Shown here one piece after another: positions 1 to 9,256 of a stretch of DNA of 64,000 nucleotides. This stretch comes from Prochlorococcus sp. AG-412-J13 (GTDB taxonomy: Bacteria > Cyanobacteriota > Cyanobacteriia > PCC-6307 > Cyanobiaceae): NCBI GenBank assembly GCA_003214815.1, contig QCLE01000003.1:1-64000 (forward strand), written 5' to 3'. The stretch's first letter is position 1. Each line of letters opens with the position of its first letter. The notes under the pieces were generated by a model that saw only the letters and a program-made list of their open reading frames with translations, had not been told where the DNA came from and ran no database searches. A program made the translations under genes and the position numbers.

Positions 1-2
1 TC

Positions 3-1229
3 TCGATTACCCCTTCCTCTGCTCTTACAGATGGTCCTTATTCTTTAACCGCTAAAGCAACAGATTCCGCAGGAAACGTTTCACCCCTGTCTGTTGATTT
101 CTCTGTAATCATTGATACAGTTGCTCCAAATATTCCTTCTTCTCTATCTCATATTTCTAATAAAAATCAATCAAAGCCAACAATATCTGGAAAAGCAGAA
201 GCTAACTCTATTGTCACTCTATTATTAAATGAAAACGAAGTCTTAGGAACAACCCCTGCAGATAGTAAAGGTAATTTCTCTTATACTCATGACTCTGATC
301 TTGAAGACGGTACTTATTCTATAACTGCTACTTCAACTGATATAGCAGGAAATATTTCTTTAACTTCTTCAGCTCTGTCTCTAACAATTGATACAATTAC
401 TTCTGAAATTGTCCAAGATATTATTTCAACAATTGTCACCACCTCTGGAGATACAAGTGGAGCTTTAAACTTTAATCAACCTGACCAGACTACTACTACA
501 ATAACAAGTGGTAGTGGTGGAGAAGCCATAACAAGCGTTACTACTACTGCTTCTGGTGAAACCTTCACTTCAACTACTACTACTACTGAATCAGGAACTG
601 TTATTACTAATACTGTATCTGGAGAGTCTCAAGTTGGCACAACCCAAATTTCATTTGCTGCAAACGAATCAGTTACATTAACTATTTCTAATAGCAACTT
701 TTCTGCTGCCGAAAGCCAAGTAGTTATCACCTCAGTCTCAAATGCAAATGCAGAAGCATTTAATTCAATAGAAAGTGCCTTAGTAGGTTCAGGTTCACAA
801 GCATCATTATCAGATGCATTAGCCAATGCAGGCGTTAGTTCCGAAACTATCGCAACAATTAAATCTAGTCTCGGATCAGGGGCAGTGACAATTACACTTT
901 CACCTGTTGTTACTCAGGCAATGATTGAAAATATTTCTCAAGCATTCGCATCGCCTACCACTCAAATTACAACTGCAATCTCTAGTTTAAGTCCTACTGC
1001 TGCTGCTGCAATTGAAACATTAATTGCAGCCTCCTCTCTAACCCCTGAAGTTGCTACTACGATAGTTCCAACAGCGCTAAATGATGCTCTAGCTGCTATC
1101 ACTGCTGAAATACAAGAAATCATTACTCAAGGAGGAGACGTTCCAGCAGAATTAGAAGCATTAGCTAATAAATTATCAGAAATTAAAGCAAGTTCATTAC
1201 CCTCTCTTCAAGCTTCTGAATCATTTTAA
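3..1229 (+). CDS. C-terminal part of a large Ig-like, Thr/Ser-rich surface protein (5' truncated)
   Basis: The frame is open from the first bases of the window to the stop at 1227-1229, so this is the last ~408 residues of a longer protein. Two copies of an Ig-like motif of the form DGxYSxTAxxTDxAGNxS start near nucleotides 30 and 306, exactly 276 nt (92 residues) apart, as in tandem bacterial Ig-like domains of adhesins and other surface proteins. They are followed by a stretch very rich in Thr, Ser and Gly (about residues 140-215) and an Ala-rich, probably helical C-terminus without Cys, transmembrane segment or visible sorting signal. Extracellular or cell-surface location is an inference from the domain type. 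The N-terminus, any signal peptide and the total size lie outside the window. Ligand and function are unknown. Confidence 0.8.
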   Translation, partial: SITPSSALTDGPYSLTAKATDSAGNVSPLSVDFSVIIDTVAPNIPSSLSHISNKNQSKPTISGKAEANSIVTLLLNENEVLGTTPADSKGNFSYTHDSDLEDGTYSITATSTDIAGNISLTSSALSLTIDTITSEIVQDIISTIVTTSGDTSGALNFNQPDQTTTTITSGSGGEAITSVTTTASGETFTSTTTTTESGTVITNTVSGESQVGTTQISFAANESVTLTISNSNFSAAESQVVITSVSNANAEAFNSIESALVGSGSQASLSDALANAGVSSETIATIKSSLGSGAVTITLSPVVTQAMIENISQAFASPTTQITTAISSLSPTAAAAIETLIAASSLTPEVATTIVPTALNDALAAITAEIQEIITQGGDVPAELEALANKLSEIKASSLPSLQASESF

Positions 1230-1434
1230 TTCCAGAGCTATAAATAAATTTATACAAGCAATTTTAACCTTGTAAGCATGGCATGTATTTTCGTACAAAA
1301 TATTGAGATTATTTTCCTAGACTTGATTACTTATTTTGATCATTAAAGTAAAAATTGCAAAAACAATATAACTAGATCTTGAAAAAACCTTTCCATTAGT
1401 TGGTATCATAAATTGATGATTAATTAAATCAGAT

Positions 1435-2367
1435 TTGTTAGTGTATAAAAATTTATATAAAAAAAGCATATTTTATTTATTAAATATTTCCATTCTTCTT
1501 ATTAATGTCTATGCAGAAGAAATAAACCCAAAAAAAGAATATGAATTAAAACGATATCTTTCTCAAATTATTTGGGAAAAAGTAAAAGAAAAAAAAGAAA
1601 ATACTCAAAAGCCTTTAAAGTGGGAACTTTATAAAAATCAAACCCCCATCGATTTTGAAAATAATTTCAAAAAAAATACAAAAAATAAATCAAATAGTAT
1701 TAATAACAATAATGAAGTTTTGCAATCATCAACATTTTTTTTAAGCAGAGGCGAGAAAATTATTGATTATGGCCTAGTTAATGATAATTTTGATTTTTAC
1801 ATTCTAAAAATTGGACTAACGAGAGCATTTAATATTGATTTTTCAAGCGAATTAATTAACTCTAAAAATAATAGCCATAATCCAAACAAAATTAAAAACA
1901 TTTTCTTTGAAAAAGGTTTAAGAAATTTAAGAGGGGGAGCAACATTTCAAGTTTTTTCACAATCAAGGGGGAGACCTATCTCAACAAATATTAGATTAAG
2001 TTATGGAGAAAAATCAGGAGGTTTAAGGAATGGGTATATTTTTAGCGAGATAATAAATAAATATTCGATAAGCAATTGGTTATCCTTTAATCTTAATCCT
2101 AAATTTTCATTTACTAGTTTTGAAAATGTTTACAGTGTTAGCTCCAGTATTAATTTGAGATTAAATCCAAAATTTGAAATAATTCCTGAGGCAAATATTA
2201 ATTTAAAAAATGCCGAGAATAATTTTTCTTTTACTGGAAGGACTTATTTATCAAAAAATATAATTATTGATACTTTCGTTTCTAATTCTTTTGGGGTTAA
2301 TGATATGGCTAAACAATTTAAAACTGAAAGTACCAAATATGGGGTAAATCTTAAAATAAGACTTTGA
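1435..2367 (+). CDS. Secreted hypothetical protein, possibly an outer-membrane beta-barrel
   Basis: 310 residues if the TTG at 1435 is used; a GTG two codons later (1441) is an equally possible start, and there is no clear ribosome binding site. The N-terminus is Lys-rich followed by a hydrophobic segment ending in INVYA before EE, a good Sec signal peptide. The region up to about residue 100 is charged and Asn/Lys-rich. From about residue 100 on, short alternating polar/hydrophobic segments separated by turns run to a C-terminus ending in YGVNLKIRL, which looks like a small outer-membrane barrel. I do not recognise the family. It follows the Ig-like surface protein gene by about 200 bp, so both could contribute to the cell envelope. 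That link is inference only. Confidence 0.6.
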   Translation: MLVYKNLYKKSIFYLLNISILLINVYAEEINPKKEYELKRYLSQIIWEKVKEKKENTQKPLKWELYKNQTPIDFENNFKKNTKNKSNSINNNNEVLQSSTFFLSRGEKIIDYGLVNDNFDFYILKIGLTRAFNIDFSSELINSKNNSHNPNKIKNIFFEKGLRNLRGGATFQVFSQSRGRPISTNIRLSYGEKSGGLRNGYIFSEIINKYSISNWLSFNLNPKFSFTSFENVYSVSSSINLRLNPKFEIIPEANINLKNAENNFSFTGRTYLSKNIIIDTFVSNSFGVNDMAKQFKTESTKYGVNLKIRL

Positions 2368-2439
2368 TTTATTTCTAAAATTTTGGGAATTAAAAATAAT
2401 ATAAAAACTTCAATACAAAAATCATAATTAAAAATCAAT

Positions 2440-3057
2440 TTAAATTTTTCTCCAGACTGCTAGAAGTTTTCCTTGAAAAACAACTTCTTCCAAATTTAAT
2501 TCAATTGGTTCATAAGCTGAATTAGCTGCCTCTAAAAAAATTTTATTTTCTCTCTTAAAAAAATATTTAAGTGTTGTGCCCAATCCTGGCACCATAGCAC
2601 TGATAATTGTTCCATTTCTTAGAGAATATGAATCTTTTATAGGTTCCATCAAAACCATATCTCCATGAGCTATGCATGCATCAATCATGGAGTCACCATT
2701 TACGGTTAATGCAAAAATATCTTTCTTTTTAAGAACTTCAGAAATATCTAATTCTTCATTAACATCTGAAAAAGTCTCAATTAGACCTCCTGCTGCTACG
2801 GAACCCATAATAGGTACTCCTCCTAAGACATCATCTATAATTTGAAGTGTTCTAGCCTTACCTTCTTGCCAACTAATAAAGCCTTTTTGCTGAAGATGCT
2901 TAAGTCTACTTTGGATTGGTGCAGGAGATTTCAAACCCATTGCCTGCATCATTTGTCGTATTGAGGGACTATGGTGAAAATCTTTCATATAATTTTTTAT
3001 CCATTCATAAAGCTCTTTTTGAGCATCTGAAAGATTGTTGCTATCCGAAGAATTCAA
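2440..3057 (-). CDS. lexA: LexA repressor
   Basis: SOS-response repressor, S24 self-cleaving peptidase family, 205 residues (normal length). The N-terminal winged helix-turn-helix spans about residues 8-70 (segment SPSIRQMMQAMGLKS is the recognition region). The C-terminal catalytic domain has an Ala-Gly cleavage bond at 89-90 (VAAGG), the catalytic Ser123 in GDSMID and the general-base Lys164 in TTLKYF, so the machinery for RecA-stimulated self-cleavage is complete. This matters because some cyanobacterial LexA proteins have lost these residues. The start is preceded on its own strand by a perfect inverted repeat that is a plausible autoregulatory operator (see 3065-3088). The divergent neighbour set is metabolic; no other SOS gene is adjacent. 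Confidence 0.95.
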   Translation of the reverse strand: MNSSDSNNLSDAQKELYEWIKNYMKDFHHSPSIRQMMQAMGLKSPAPIQSRLKHLQQKGFISWQEGKARTLQIIDDVLGGVPIMGSVAAGGLIETFSDVNEELDISEVLKKKDIFALTVNGDSMIDACIAHGDMVLMEPIKDSYSLRNGTIISAMVPGLGTTLKYFFKRENKIFLEAANSAYEPIELNLEEVVFQGKLLAVWRKI

Positions 3058-3064
3058 AATTAAA

Positions 3065-3088
3065 ACAAATGTACTCTAATACATTTGT
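3065..3088 (-). promoter_or_regulatory. Candidate LexA operator upstream of lexA
   Basis: A perfect 9-bp inverted repeat, ACAAATGTA and TACATTTGT, separated by 6 bp, sits 8 bp upstream of the lexA start codon. On the lexA strand the flanking sequence gives two overlapping near-matches (one mismatch each) to the cyanobacterial LexA box as I remember it, RGTACNNNDGTWCB. Position over the start region of lexA fits autorepression. The consensus is recalled, not searched, and no binding is shown. Confidence 0.55.
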
Positions 3089-3121
3089 ACCTATAAAATC
3101 AGGTGAGCGCAAGTAAATTAA

Positions 3122-4045
3122 TTAAAGCATGCAAGCTAAAAGTGCTTGTTGTACATGCAATCTATTTTCTGCTTGTTCAAAGATTCTACTTCTTTTACTT
3201 TCAAAAACTTCATCAGTTATTTCTTTAGCTCTATAGGCAGGAAGACAATGAAGAATAATTGCATCTTTTTCAGCCTTGCTTACTAAATTATGATCAATAG
3301 TAAATCCAAAGAAATCTTTATCTTTCTCTTCTTTTTGATTTTCTTCCCCCATAGATGACCAAACATCAGTATATAAAACATTTGCTCCCTGTATTGCAGT
3401 AATAGGATCATTAGTGATTTTCAATAAATCCTTATTTTTATATATTTCATATGCTTTTTTAAGCACCAAAGAGTTCGGTTCATAACCTTTAGGACATGCA
3501 ATCCTAACTTCTACCCCTAATAATGCACCACATAAAATAAGAGAATTTGCGACATTATTGCCATCACCTATAAATGTTAAAATTACATCTTTAAAATCAA
3601 GAAATTCCTCATGAATTGTTAAAAAATCAGCTAGGGCCTGACATGGATGTTCTAAATCTGTAAGAGCATTAATAACTGGCTTTGTAGACCACTTTGCATA
3701 TTCTTCCAAATCTGAATGATCAAATGTTCTAATTGCCATAACATCGCAATATCTACTTAGAACTCTGGCAGTATCTTTAATAGGCTCGCCTCTTCCTATC
3801 TGTGATGTTGTAGGATTAAGGTCAATAGTAGTTCCACCAAGCCTTGTCATCGCAACTTGAAAACTAACTCTTGTACGTGTTGATGACTTATCAAAAATTA
3901 ATCCTAAAACTTTGCTATTAAGGTCAATATTTATTTTTTTATTTTTAAAATTATTTGCAATCTCTAGGATATGTAAAACTTCATCGGTTGATAAATCCAA
4001 GCTTGATAGAAAATTATTATTAGCAAGCTTATTAGGTTTTAACAT
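3122..4045 (-). CDS. argF: Ornithine carbamoyltransferase
   Basis: Condenses ornithine and carbamoyl phosphate to citrulline in arginine biosynthesis, as a cytosolic trimer. The 307-residue length fits the family. The carbamoyl-phosphate motif STRTR is at residues 55-59, HPCQ at 133-136, and the ornithine-side HCLPA motif near residue 265. All are intact. The gene lies between lexA and ftsH with only 28 bp to ftsH upstream on the same strand, so cotranscription after ftsH is possible. Another arginine gene, argD, is at 39.4 kb, so the pathway is dispersed as usual in this lineage. Confidence 0.97.
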   Translation of the reverse strand: MLKPNKLANNNFLSSLDLSTDEVLHILEIANNFKNKKINIDLNSKVLGLIFDKSSTRTRVSFQVAMTRLGGTTIDLNPTTSQIGRGEPIKDTARVLSRYCDVMAIRTFDHSDLEEYAKWSTKPVINALTDLEHPCQALADFLTIHEEFLDFKDVILTFIGDGNNVANSLILCGALLGVEVRIACPKGYEPNSLVLKKAYEIYKNKDLLKITNDPITAIQGANVLYTDVWSSMGEENQKEEKDKDFFGFTIDHNLVSKAEKDAIILHCLPAYRAKEITDEVFESKRSRIFEQAENRLHVQQALLACML

Positions 4046-4073
4046 GAATATTTCTCGTTAAATCTTGATTCTA

Positions 4074-5936
4074 CTATGCAGGCATTTTGCTCTCTTCCAA
4101 GAGAGTTTTGAGATCCTCCCCTTCAATAACTTCTTCTTGGAGGATTTTTTGAGAAATCGATTCAAGAAGAGGTAAATTATTCCTTAAAATTTTAAGTGCA
4201 GTTTCATGCGCATCATCAACTAAATCTCTCACTTCTTTGTCTATTGCTTGAGCAGTAGCATCACTGACAGATCTCCTAGGATTATTGCCATTTCCTAAAA
4301 ACTGACCCCCACCCTGTTTGTCGTAAGCAAGGGGGCCGAGAATATCACTCATCCCAAATGTACCAACCATTTGTTCGGCTATATCAGTTGCTCTTTGTAA
4401 ATCATTTGAAGCTCCTGTAGTGATCTTTCCAAAGACAACCTCTTCTGCAGATCTTCCTCCAAGAAGTGTAGCAATTTGTCCTTTTAATTCCTCTTTAGAA
4501 TTCAGGAATCTTTCTTCAGTTGGCAGTTGAAGAGTATAACCAAGTGCACTCATACCTCTTGGTACAATTGAAATCTTTGCGACTTTTGAACCTCCAGGCA
4601 TAAGATGACCAACAATTGCATGACCAACTTCGTGATAAGCAACGACTTTCTTTTCATCATCTTGCAAAACACGACTCTTCTTTTCCAAACCAGCCACTAC
4701 TCTCTCTATCGCTTCACTTAAATCTTGTTGTTCTACACTTTTTCTTTTAGCTCTGGCTGCAAGTAAAGCAGCTTCATTTACCATATTAGCTAGATCAGCT
4801 CCTGCAAATCCACTGGTGGCTTGGGCAATTGAATCTAAGTCTATTGATTCTGCAAGTTTAACTTTCTTTGTATATATCTCTAATATAGTTTTTCTACCTG
4901 ATAAATCTGGTCTATCAACTAATACTTGCCTATCAAATCTACCAGGCCTTAATAAAGCCGCGTCAAGTACCTCTGGTTGGTTCGTAGCCGCAAGTACTAT
5001 AACTGGCTTATCAGCTGAAGCGAAACCATCCATTTCGGTAAGTAATTGATTAAGAGTTTGCTCTCTTTCATCATTACCTCCAACAACCCCCATAGAACCA
5101 GATCGGCTCTTACCGATAGCATCTAATTCATCTATAAAAATAATACATGGTGCTTTTTTCTTTGCTTGTTCAAACAAATCTCTGACCCTAGCAGCACCTG
5201 CCCCTACAAAAAGTTCAACAAATTCAGAACCTGAAATTATGAAAAAAGGGACTTCTGCTTCTCCGGCAACAGCTTTAGAAAGTAGTGTTTTTCCTGTTCC
5301 TGGAGGTCCAACTAAAAGAACACCTTTAGGTATTCGCGCACCGATATCCGTATATCTCTCAGGTTTCTTTAAAAAATCGACTATTTCTGTTAATTCATCC
5401 TTGGCTTCATCAACTCCAGCCACATCAGCGAATGTTACTTTCGATTCGTCATCGGGAACATAAACTTTAGCTTTACTTTTGGTGAAACTAAGAGCTCCTT
5501 GAGCACCTCCGCCCCCCATGCTTCTTCTAGCAAAGAATTGTAAAACAAGAATAAAAATTAAAGGAGGGACAACCCAGCTCAAGATGGTTGAAAAGAAATT
5601 AGGTTTCTTAGGAGGAGCAGCAGCGAATTCCACCCCTTTACTTTCTAACCTTTGTGGAAGGTCCATATCAAAAATTGGGGTAGTTGCTAAAACAGAAGGG
5701 GCACCTTCTTCTGCTCCATTTAGTTCATATCTGATTTGTTCTTGTGTAATATATGCTCTTTTTACTTCCCCGTCATTAACCTGATCTATAAATAAAGAGT
5801 AGGGAACCCTTGGGATTTGCATGTTTTGATTTGGGAAAAGGCTACTAAATAAAAGTAGTGCGCCAACTCCTATTAAAATAATATTTACAATACCAAATCT
5901 TCTATTAGGTTGATTATCATCTTGTCTTATTGGCAT
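4074..5936 (-). CDS. ftsH: ATP-dependent zinc metalloprotease FtsH
   Basis: Membrane-anchored AAA+ protease, 620 residues. Two N-terminal transmembrane segments (about residues 15-33 and 118-136) bracket a short extracytoplasmic or lumenal domain. The AAA domain follows, with Walker A GPPGTGKT at 210-217, a Walker B ending [10 protein letters not shown] and the second-region-of-homology arginines. The zinc site HEVGH lies near residue 434. Cyanobacterial FtsH paralogues degrade damaged membrane proteins, including photosystem II D1, as homo- or hetero-hexamers. Which of the usual four paralogues this is cannot be settled from one sequence. A TATAAT at 5964-5959 (minus strand) would give a leader of about 15 nt and is a candidate -10 element. 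Confidence 0.96.
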   Translation of the reverse strand: MPIRQDDNQPNRRFGIVNIILIGVGALLLFSSLFPNQNMQIPRVPYSLFIDQVNDGEVKRAYITQEQIRYELNGAEEGAPSVLATTPIFDMDLPQRLESKGVEFAAAPPKKPNFFSTILSWVVPPLIFILVLQFFARRSMGGGGAQGALSFTKSKAKVYVPDDESKVTFADVAGVDEAKDELTEIVDFLKKPERYTDIGARIPKGVLLVGPPGTGKTLLSKAVAGEAEVPFFIISGSEFVELFVGAGAARVRDLFEQAKKKAPCIIFIDELDAIGKSRSGSMGVVGGNDEREQTLNQLLTEMDGFASADKPVIVLAATNQPEVLDAALLRPGRFDRQVLVDRPDLSGRKTILEIYTKKVKLAESIDLDSIAQATSGFAGADLANMVNEAALLAARAKRKSVEQQDLSEAIERVVAGLEKKSRVLQDDEKKVVAYHEVGHAIVGHLMPGGSKVAKISIVPRGMSALGYTLQLPTEERFLNSKEELKGQIATLLGGRSAEEVVFGKITTGASNDLQRATDIAEQMVGTFGMSDILGPLAYDKQGGGQFLGNGNNPRRSVSDATAQAIDKEVRDLVDDAHETALKILRNNLPLLESISQKILQEEVIEGEDLKTLLEESKMPA

Positions 5937-6032
5937 GATTATAGGATAAATTAGACTTATTATAAACTAAACCAATATCTTCCGTATCTGTTGATTTTTT
6001 TTGGGTAAGAACCGAACGGTACTTTAACCCAT

Positions 6033-7145
6033 TTAATTTATTAGTGAATTTTGATTCGTTAATTTATTCTTAACACATATATCATTGCCAATCATACTAA
6101 CCATAGAATCTCTTAATTTAATAATTTCATGCATTTCTTTAAATTCAAAATCATCAAAGGGATTCATACTACTGTCTCCTCCTAAAATTTTTGGAGCAAT
6201 AAAAGTAATAATTTCTTGAATACAGTTAGATTTAATAGCTGCTGTAGCTAATCCAGGACCACATTCCCACAAAACTTTGTTGCACCCTCTTTTAGCTAAT
6301 ATTTTAGAAATCAACTCTGGATTGTCTGATGATACCTTTTCAACCTCCACACATTTCGGAATCCTTGTGAGGTAATTTTCATTTGCTGTAGAAAAATCAT
6401 AAATAACTAAAGTTTTTGCCTTAGTACAATCCCAAAGATGAGATTTTGAAGGCAGATCTAAACTTTTTGTGAAAACAACTCGCAAAGGCTCAGGTTTTTT
6501 TGAACCTCTAGTAGTCAAAAGTGGGTTATCTCTTCTTAATGTGTTTCCACCAATGATTATTGCATCAAATTCTGCTCTAAAAGAGTGCACTAATGACCTT
6601 GATTCTTCATTAGTAATCCATTTACTTTGTCCATTTTTTAAAGCTATTCTTCCATCAATACTCATTGCCCACTTAAGAACACCAAATGCCTTTTTGGTTA
6701 TATTTCTATGAATGAAAGCCTTATTCAAATTTAAGGATTCTTTTTTACATAATCCTAAGTGAACTTGTATTCCAGCTTCTCTTAGCAGCTTAATACCTTT
6801 ACCAGCGACTCTTTTATCAGGGTCTTCAATAGATATGTATACCTTTTTTATCCCAGAGGATATCACCTTATCTACACATGGAGGTGTTTTACCATGGTGA
6901 CAGCAAGGTTCGAGATTTACATACATTGATCCGCCTTTAGCATCCTTTTTTAAATTACTAAAAGCCATAGCCTCAGCATGGGGCATCCCTGCTTTATAGT
7001 GAAATCCTTCTGAAACAAGATTTCCATTTTTATCAAGTATTACTGCTCCCACCCTTGGATTAGGACTAGTTGTATTTTTGCCCAACGAAGCCAAAAAAAT
7101 TGCTCTCTTCATCCATTTTGTATGGCTTACATTTTTTCCAGACAT
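6033..7145 (-). CDS. ribD: Bifunctional diaminohydroxyphosphoribosylaminopyrimidine deaminase / reductase RibD
   Basis: Carries out the second and third steps of riboflavin synthesis. The N-terminal deaminase domain has the zinc-site signature HAEAMAF and EPCCHHGKTPPC. The C-terminal half is the reductase, with a WAMSIDGRIA segment and IIGGNTLRRDNPLLT near the nucleotide site. I prefer the ATG at 7145 (370 residues). A GTG at 7178 would add 11 residues and overlap the upstream gene by 19 bp. The partner enzyme RibF is at 12.7 kb. Upstream lie two small cyanobacteria-type genes on the same strand, probably one transcription unit. Confidence 0.93.
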   Translation of the reverse strand: MSGKNVSHTKWMKRAIFLASLGKNTTSPNPRVGAVILDKNGNLVSEGFHYKAGMPHAEAMAFSNLKKDAKGGSMYVNLEPCCHHGKTPPCVDKVISSGIKKVYISIEDPDKRVAGKGIKLLREAGIQVHLGLCKKESLNLNKAFIHRNITKKAFGVLKWAMSIDGRIALKNGQSKWITNEESRSLVHSFRAEFDAIIIGGNTLRRDNPLLTTRGSKKPEPLRVVFTKSLDLPSKSHLWDCTKAKTLVIYDFSTANENYLTRIPKCVEVEKVSSDNPELISKILAKRGCNKVLWECGPGLATAAIKSNCIQEIITFIAPKILGGDSSMNPFDDFEFKEMHEIIKLRDSMVSMIGNDICVKNKLTNQNSLIN

Positions 7146-7159
7146 CTCCAAAACAAAAT

Positions 7160-7660
7160 TCAGTTTATTGATCTCCACTCTTTAACAACAAAGGGAGGAA
7201 CAGGTAACTCAGAAAAAACTCCTGACAAAGATAATCTTAATGGTCTATTTTTATCTAAATTATTAATCAATTCATCAAGATCGAATTCTGCAGCAGCTTG
7301 TCTTCTATCATTTGCTAATTCCACATTAAGTAATGTTTTATCATCTAAAAGCCATTGTTTTCTCCCTGATTCAACCCTCAAGTCAGTGGGATGATCTATC
7401 CTAAGATTTCCTGGATATCCTATTACTCTCAAGATCAATTTATCTGCAAAAAGAGGTGATTTATAAGCTACTAATTGCCAAGTTTCGAAGTCCAAGTCTC
7501 TTAGAAACTCACTACTAGCATTTTTTAATTCCCCATTTATTTCTGTTTCTGCAACTTCTGCAGATACTTTTAATGGGTTAAAAATAAAGGATAGTAGTAA
7601 AAGTAAGGGTAAAATTCCTTTTAAAAAAATATTTTTATTTGATTTTGTAATTTTCTTCAT
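7160..7660 (-). CDS. DUF3122-like secreted protein
   Basis: 166 residues with a clear signal peptide: Lys-rich start, a long Leu/Ile-rich core, cleavage expected after KVSA. The mature part is a compact alpha/beta-looking domain with ELPVPPFVVKEW near the end. It resembles the cyanobacterial conserved family I know as DUF3122, of unknown function; that assignment is from memory. It overlaps the upstream small gene by 26 bp and precedes ribD by 14 bp, suggesting translational coupling in one operon. Periplasmic or lumenal location is inferred from the signal peptide. Confidence 0.72.
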   Translation of the reverse strand: MKKITKSNKNIFLKGILPLLLLLSFIFNPLKVSAEVAETEINGELKNASSEFLRDLDFETWQLVAYKSPLFADKLILRVIGYPGNLRIDHPTDLRVESGRKQWLLDDKTLLNVELANDRRQAAAEFDLDELINNLDKNRPLRLSLSGVFSELPVPPFVVKEWRSIN

Positions 7661-7886
7661 TTTCAGAATCCATTAGGGCATCTAGAGTTACAGCCGTTCT
7701 TACAATAGCTTGATACCTTTTTATTATATTACGATTTTTTTCTATAACTCGAGATAAATTTAAAGTGTCTTTTTCAGAATAGCTAGATGTTAAATCGTTA
7801 GTATCTTCTTCAATAAACTCAAATTCACTGTCTTTATTAATTAGAGTTAACAATAATTCATGTAATCTCTTTCTTCTTTCAGACAA
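7635..7886 (-). CDS. Small hypothetical protein, acidic, helical
   Basis: 83 residues, starting MSERRKRLHELLLTLI. It has no signal peptide or membrane segment. The N-terminus is basic and helical, the middle is acidic (EFEFIEEDTND), and a second helical basic stretch follows (VIEKNRNIIKRYQAIVRTA). I do not recognise a family beyond a likely conserved picocyanobacterial hypothetical. Its end overlaps the DUF3122-like gene by 26 bp in a different frame, which supports real coding and coupling of the two. Confidence 0.65.
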   Translation of the reverse strand: MSERRKRLHELLLTLINKDSEFEFIEEDTNDLTSSYSEKDTLNLSRVIEKNRNIIKRYQAIVRTAVTLDALMDSENEENYKIK

Positions 7887-7969
7887 TTAAAATATTATGA
7901 TAACTCCAACAATAATAAGATAATTTAATAAAACATTCAAACAGTTTAGTTCCTTTTCATTAATTATTG

Positions 7970-9250
7970 ATGACTGAAGTTAATAGAAAAATTCATGTGG
8001 TAGGTATTAATTCATATATATTTGAAGATTTACCTTCCAAATTACAAGATCTATTTATAGAGACAGGCAATATTGCAGTTCCCAGTTCATATTTTGAAGA
8101 AATTAAATCATGGAGCAAAAATGGTTTAGAAAAAAAGAAATCATTTTTTTCGAGCAACAGTAATAACGAACTTGTTAACTGGCTTAGATCTCAAAAAACT
8201 GATGTTATTTTAATTTCAAGAGGAGATCCTCTCTGGTTTGGAATTGGGAGAATATTACTAGAAAATTTTTCAAAAGATGAATTAAGTTTTTACCCTGCAA
8301 ATACTTGCATTCAATTAGCATTTAGTAAGTTAAAGATCCCATGGCAAGATACTGTTAATGTAAGTATTCACGGCAGAGATTCAACTAACTTAGTAGAATC
8401 TCTTAAATCAAAGCCTTCAAGTTTGGCTGTTATTACAGATTCAAATAACAAAAGTTTAGAAATAATCAAAAAAAACTTATCAGAATTAAATCTGATTGAC
8501 TTCTATGATTTTTGGCTCTGTGAAGAGATAGGCTTCGAAAATGAAAATATAAGAAAATTAAATCTTAAAAAGTCATTGCCCTCTGAGATATCAAGTTTGA
8601 ACATTGTTGTTCTTACAAAAACAAAGAAAAATTATTCAAATAATAATCTCCCTCTTTTCGGAATCAATGACAATGTTTTTAAAACTTTTGATGATAGACC
8701 AAATTTATTAACTAAAAGGGAGGTTCGCGTTCAAATCTTAGCTGATATAGAGCTCCCGAAAAATGGTGTAATTTGGGATATAGGAGCAGGTTGTGGGTCA
8801 ATTGGTTTAGAGGCATTAAAATTAAGGCCTAATTTAGATTTGTTTTGTATCGATAAAAGGATTGGATCAAAAGCATTAATACTAGAAAACTCAAAAAAGC
8901 TTGGTGTTAAACCAAAATTTATTTTTGAGGAAAACATAATTAATACCTTACAAACGAGAACTTTAAGTTCTTTTGAAAAACCTAATAGATTAGTAATTGG
9001 AGGATGTGATAAAAAGACTAAACTTCAAATTATTAATACCCTGGCTAAGGGAATGAGTATTGGAGATATTATCGTTATCCCAATAATTGACATTCAAGCT
9101 ATAGAAGAATTGAAACAGGAATTGGAAGATAAAAATTTCAAAACAAATTTAAATTTAATTCAGACCTATAAAAGCTTAACTATCGCAGAGGGATTAAGAT
9201 TAGAACCAAATAATCCTGTTTTTCTATTAAAAGGGAAAAAATATATTTAA
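7970..9250 (+). CDS. cobL: Precorrin-6Y C5,15-methyltransferase (decarboxylating), fused CbiE-CbiT type
   Basis: Corrinoid (cobalamin-type) biosynthesis enzyme that methylates C5 and C15 and decarboxylates precorrin-6/7. The N-terminal half (to about residue 210) is a CbiE-type tetrapyrrole methylase with VILISRGDPLWFGIG. The C-terminal half is a CbiT-type SAM methyltransferase with VIWDIGAGCGSIGLEAL. Full length at 426 residues. The ATG at 7970 is preferred over the TTG just before it. Prochlorococcus makes a B12-like corrinoid, and cobD/cbiB is also in this window (56.1 kb). It faces nadK tail to tail with 6 bp between stops. Confidence 0.92.
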   Translation: MTEVNRKIHVVGINSYIFEDLPSKLQDLFIETGNIAVPSSYFEEIKSWSKNGLEKKKSFFSSNSNNELVNWLRSQKTDVILISRGDPLWFGIGRILLENFSKDELSFYPANTCIQLAFSKLKIPWQDTVNVSIHGRDSTNLVESLKSKPSSLAVITDSNNKSLEIIKKNLSELNLIDFYDFWLCEEIGFENENIRKLNLKKSLPSEISSLNIVVLTKTKKNYSNNNLPLFGINDNVFKTFDDRPNLLTKREVRVQILADIELPKNGVIWDIGAGCGSIGLEALKLRPNLDLFCIDKRIGSKALILENSKKLGVKPKFIFEENIINTLQTRTLSSFEKPNRLVIGGCDKKTKLQIINTLAKGMSIGDIIVIPIIDIQAIEELKQELEDKNFKTNLNLIQTYKSLTIAEGLRLEPNNPVFLLKGKKYI

Positions 9251-9256
9251 ATAATG

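Noticed and set aside
1230-1434. Possible small gene or RNA between the surface protein and the secreted protein
   Set aside because: AT-rich, no frame with a credible start and no stable fold visible.
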